A stretch of DNA of 6,773 nucleotides from Actinomycetota bacterium (GTDB lineage: Bacteria; Actinomycetota; Humimicrobiia; Humimicrobiales; Humimicrobiaceae). The DNA is taken from positions 1-6,773 of the forward strand of contig PMCC01000122.1 in assembly GCA_003155275.1 (NCBI GenBank), in the 5' to 3' direction. The notes under the pieces are model-generated. The model had not been told where the DNA came from. It worked only from the letters and a program-made list of their open reading frames with translations, and ran no database searches. The position numbers and the translations under genes were made by a program. This document shows positions 5,083 to 6,773 of the stretch, in pieces; position 1 is the stretch's first letter, and each line of letters begins with the position of its first letter.

Positions 5083-6319
5083 CACTTAACCGTGGCTCCA
5101 CTCTTATAGGTTTCTGATTTATAACATTTCCCTCAGTCCTTTTAAACAGAAATGAGACTATTAAGATTATTATAATAACAACCGCCATTAAAATGAATGA
5201 AAATGATATTGACAGTTGCATACTGACTTTGGATGAAAGCTTTGTAATCACCGGAGCTGAAGCAAGCCCTATATTGGATGCCAGAAACAGAAATGTGGCA
5301 AGAAGTCCTCTACCTTTTTCATATAGAGTACTGCCTGAAGAAATCAGCAATGGGAACAGTGCAGAATATCCGAGCCCTGCAATTGAGATTAAAACGAAAA
5401 TAATATATTTATTATAAAAAAATGAAAATGCCAGCATTGATATTACTGCAAGAGTTGAAATAAAAACCATAATTTTTACAGATTTTACTCTTCCAGCAAT
5501 AATAAGGATAATCAGCCTGCCGATTATGACAAACAACCAGAATAAATTTAAAGCAAGGCTGGCGGGCTGCATAGAAAGATTTCTTGCCAATCCTAAAAAT
5601 GTAGGCGTCCATGTAGCAACTATGGTCTCAGAGCTGCAATAAAAGAATACTGCTAAAAATACCAATATAAAAATTAAGTTTTTTGTCTTACTGGTAAAAA
5701 TTTCTCTAAGTGGAAATTTTGCTTCATTTTGAATTGCAGCACTTTTATTTTTTCTTCCTAAAAGGCTGACATATAGGATTATATTTATAGCGATCATAAA
5801 TATAACTATGTAATAAATAAACCTCCAGTTAAAACCTGCGCTTATTATTAAGGAAGAAATAAACGGCGCTATAAAAGCGCCAATAGGGTAAAAAGTCAAA
5901 AAAATTGTTATTATTCTTTCTTTATTTCTTACTTTGCTTGCAAGTATAAATTGATTTGCCTGCATCCATATTACGCCAAATATATAACCTGAAAAAAAAT
6001 ACAATACCCAGAATAAAACCAGGTTTTTATTAAAACCGATTACTACAGAAAGCAGGATAAGCATTATATATCCTGATATGATAACATGGATTTTTTTAAA
6101 TCTTCTGTTGTAAAAAATAGATGTGAGCTGACCCAGTGCGGCGCCTATTGTAAAAGAAGTAAATATAAAACCCAGGTTAGCAGCTAAAATACCGGTCGTC
6201 TTACTTATCTCAATTAAAATCGGACTTGCAATATTAAAAAAGATGGAAAAAATAAATACCGTTAAAAAATTCGGGATTTCCGCCAGATAATCAATAAATC
6301 TGTCTTTTTCTTCAGCCAT
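5063..6319 (-). CDS. MFS permease, probable sugar or sugar-derivative transporter
   Basis: A 418-residue integral membrane protein of the major facilitator superfamily. Twelve hydrophobic segments can be drawn at about 18-36, 46-68, 76-95, 98-122, 137-160, 165-187, 213-233, 252-275, 281-300, 305-325, 336-356 and 367-392, with a polar central loop at 188-212 and short cytoplasmic ends. The loop after helix 2 (GQLTSIFYNRRFKK, 62-75) is a degenerate MFS motif A with its basic cluster; GRVKSVK at 276-282 is the equivalent in the second half. SSETIVATWTPTFL (229-242) in helix 7 resembles the E..xxxW.PTYL pattern of fucose-permease-like transporters, which are proton symporters. That is the only hint at specificity. 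The ATG has AAGGA 10 nt upstream, inside the last codons of the preceding gene, which stops 6 nt before, so the two are surely cotranscribed and probably coupled in translation. Context implies it brings in the substrate of the locus. Confidence 0.88.
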   Translation of the reverse strand: MAEEKDRFIDYLAEIPNFLTVFIFSIFFNIASPILIEISKTTGILAANLGFIFTSFTIGAALGQLTSIFYNRRFKKIHVIISGYIMLILLSVVIGFNKNLVLFWVLYFFSGYIFGVIWMQANQFILASKVRNKERIITIFLTFYPIGAFIAPFISSLIISAGFNWRFIYYIVIFMIAINIILYVSLLGRKNKSAAIQNEAKFPLREIFTSKTKNLIFILVFLAVFFYCSSETIVATWTPTFLGLARNLSMQPASLALNLFWLFVIIGRLIILIIAGRVKSVKIMVFISTLAVISMLAFSFFYNKYIIFVLISIAGLGYSALFPLLISSGSTLYEKGRGLLATFLFLASNIGLASAPVITKLSSKVSMQLSISFSFILMAVVIIIILIVSFLFKRTEGNVINQKPIRVEPRLSEPIKGY

Positions 6320-6325
6320 TTATTT

Positions 6326-6773
6326 TTATCCTTTTTCCACTTCTTCTCGCGCAATTCTTGTCCACCTGATTACATTATCAGGATTATTTCCGATTGTATG
6401 GTTGTCTTTCATAATAATTTCAATAATGCAACCTTTGGCGATATTTAAAATATCTCTTATCCTCCTTCGCACCACATCTTCATCCATAAAAGGCACTGCA
6501 AGATCAGTTGGAGTCATTTTCAATGAATAAATATAATCATCCCGGAGGTTTTCCCTCATTTGTTCAAAATTTGCCCAGCTTGATACGGAAACTCTTCTTA
6601 AATTTGGAATCTTTTTTACTATACTCCATCTTTTTTCGATGGGCTCACAGCACCCATAGCAATTAAGGCCGAACAATTTTAAGATAGGCAGCTGATACTT
6701 GAAAATAAATTCTTCAAACATTGCCGGTGATATCCCGGTTGTTTCCTGGCTTTCTGAAAACCCCCACATATCT
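6326..6773 (-). CDS. Uroporphyrinogen-decarboxylase-like (URO-D fold) protein, C-terminal part
   Basis: The last 149 codons or so of a longer protein. The frame is open to the right edge, so the Met at 6767-6769 is probably internal. The visible part has a QE..GISPAMFEEFIFKY segment, then LNCYGCCEPIEKRW with three cysteines, PNLRRVSVSSWANFEQM, an SLKMTP segment and a final KDNHTI...P.NVIRWTRIAREE. I recognise this as the C-terminal half of the large URO-D/CmuA/MtaA superfamily, in a branch often seen in sugar-degradation loci and annotated only as uroporphyrinogen decarboxylase-like. Heme synthesis is unlikely in this context. Relatives such as MtaA are zinc-dependent methyltransferases, so the CYGCC cluster could bind a metal, but I cannot tell whether this protein transfers methyl groups. 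It precedes the MFS gene by 6 nt in the same operon. Confidence 0.72.
   Translation of the reverse strand, partial: DMWGFSESQETTGISPAMFEEFIFKYQLPILKLFGLNCYGCCEPIEKRWSIVKKIPNLRRVSVSSWANFEQMRENLRDDYIYSLKMTPTDLAVPFMDEDVVRRRIRDILNIAKGCIIEIIMKDNHTIGNNPDNVIRWTRIAREEVEKG

Overview
The window is a stretch of bacterial chromosome-like DNA, AT-rich by eye (roughly 35-40% G+C). Every gene I can support lies on the minus strand, so the locus reads from the right edge to the left edge. It holds five complete genes and two cut by the window edges. Most complete genes have a clear AGGAGG-type ribosome binding site; the MFS gene has a plainer AAGGA. The plus-strand open frames are shadows. I see no tRNA, rRNA, CRISPR array, insertion sequence or convincing rho-independent terminator. 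The composition, Shine-Dalgarno sites and sugar-gene content suit a low-GC, probably anaerobic or uncultured bacterium, such as Bacillota or a low-GC lineage of Actinomycetota or Atribacterota. The sequence alone does not settle the phylum.

In order of transcription: (1) 6773-6326, the C-terminal part of a uroporphyrinogen-decarboxylase-like (URO-D fold) protein; (2) 6319-5063, a 12-helix MFS permease starting 6 nt after gene 1 stops; (3) 4918-3713, a Gfo/Idh/MocA NAD(P)-dependent sugar dehydrogenase; (4) 3483-2632, a D-tagatose/D-psicose 3-epimerase-type TIM barrel with its metal and catalytic residues intact; (5) 2591-1395, a double-cupin protein related to type I phosphomannose isomerase; (6) 1133-246, a second, more divergent AP-endonuclease-2/sugar-isomerase TIM barrel; (7) 44-1, the first 14 codons of what looks like a zinc-dependent medium-chain alcohol/polyol dehydrogenase, starting at TTG. 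Gaps of 6 and 40 nt join genes 1-2 and 4-5. Gaps of 144, 229, 261 and 201 nt separate the rest and hold candidate promoters, a hyphenated palindrome and short repeats.

Taken together this is a carbohydrate-catabolism locus: uptake (MFS), oxidation of a ring or side-chain hydroxyl (Gfo/Idh/MocA, probably also the zinc dehydrogenase), and rearrangement or elimination on the keto-sugar (two TIM barrels, one PMI-like cupin). No sugar kinase, aldolase, glycoside hydrolase or regulator is in view. The Gfo protein resembles, from memory, levoglucosan dehydrogenase, so an oxidise-then-eliminate route for an anhydrosugar, glycoside or unusual polyol is the most interesting reading. The true substrate cannot be read from this sequence.
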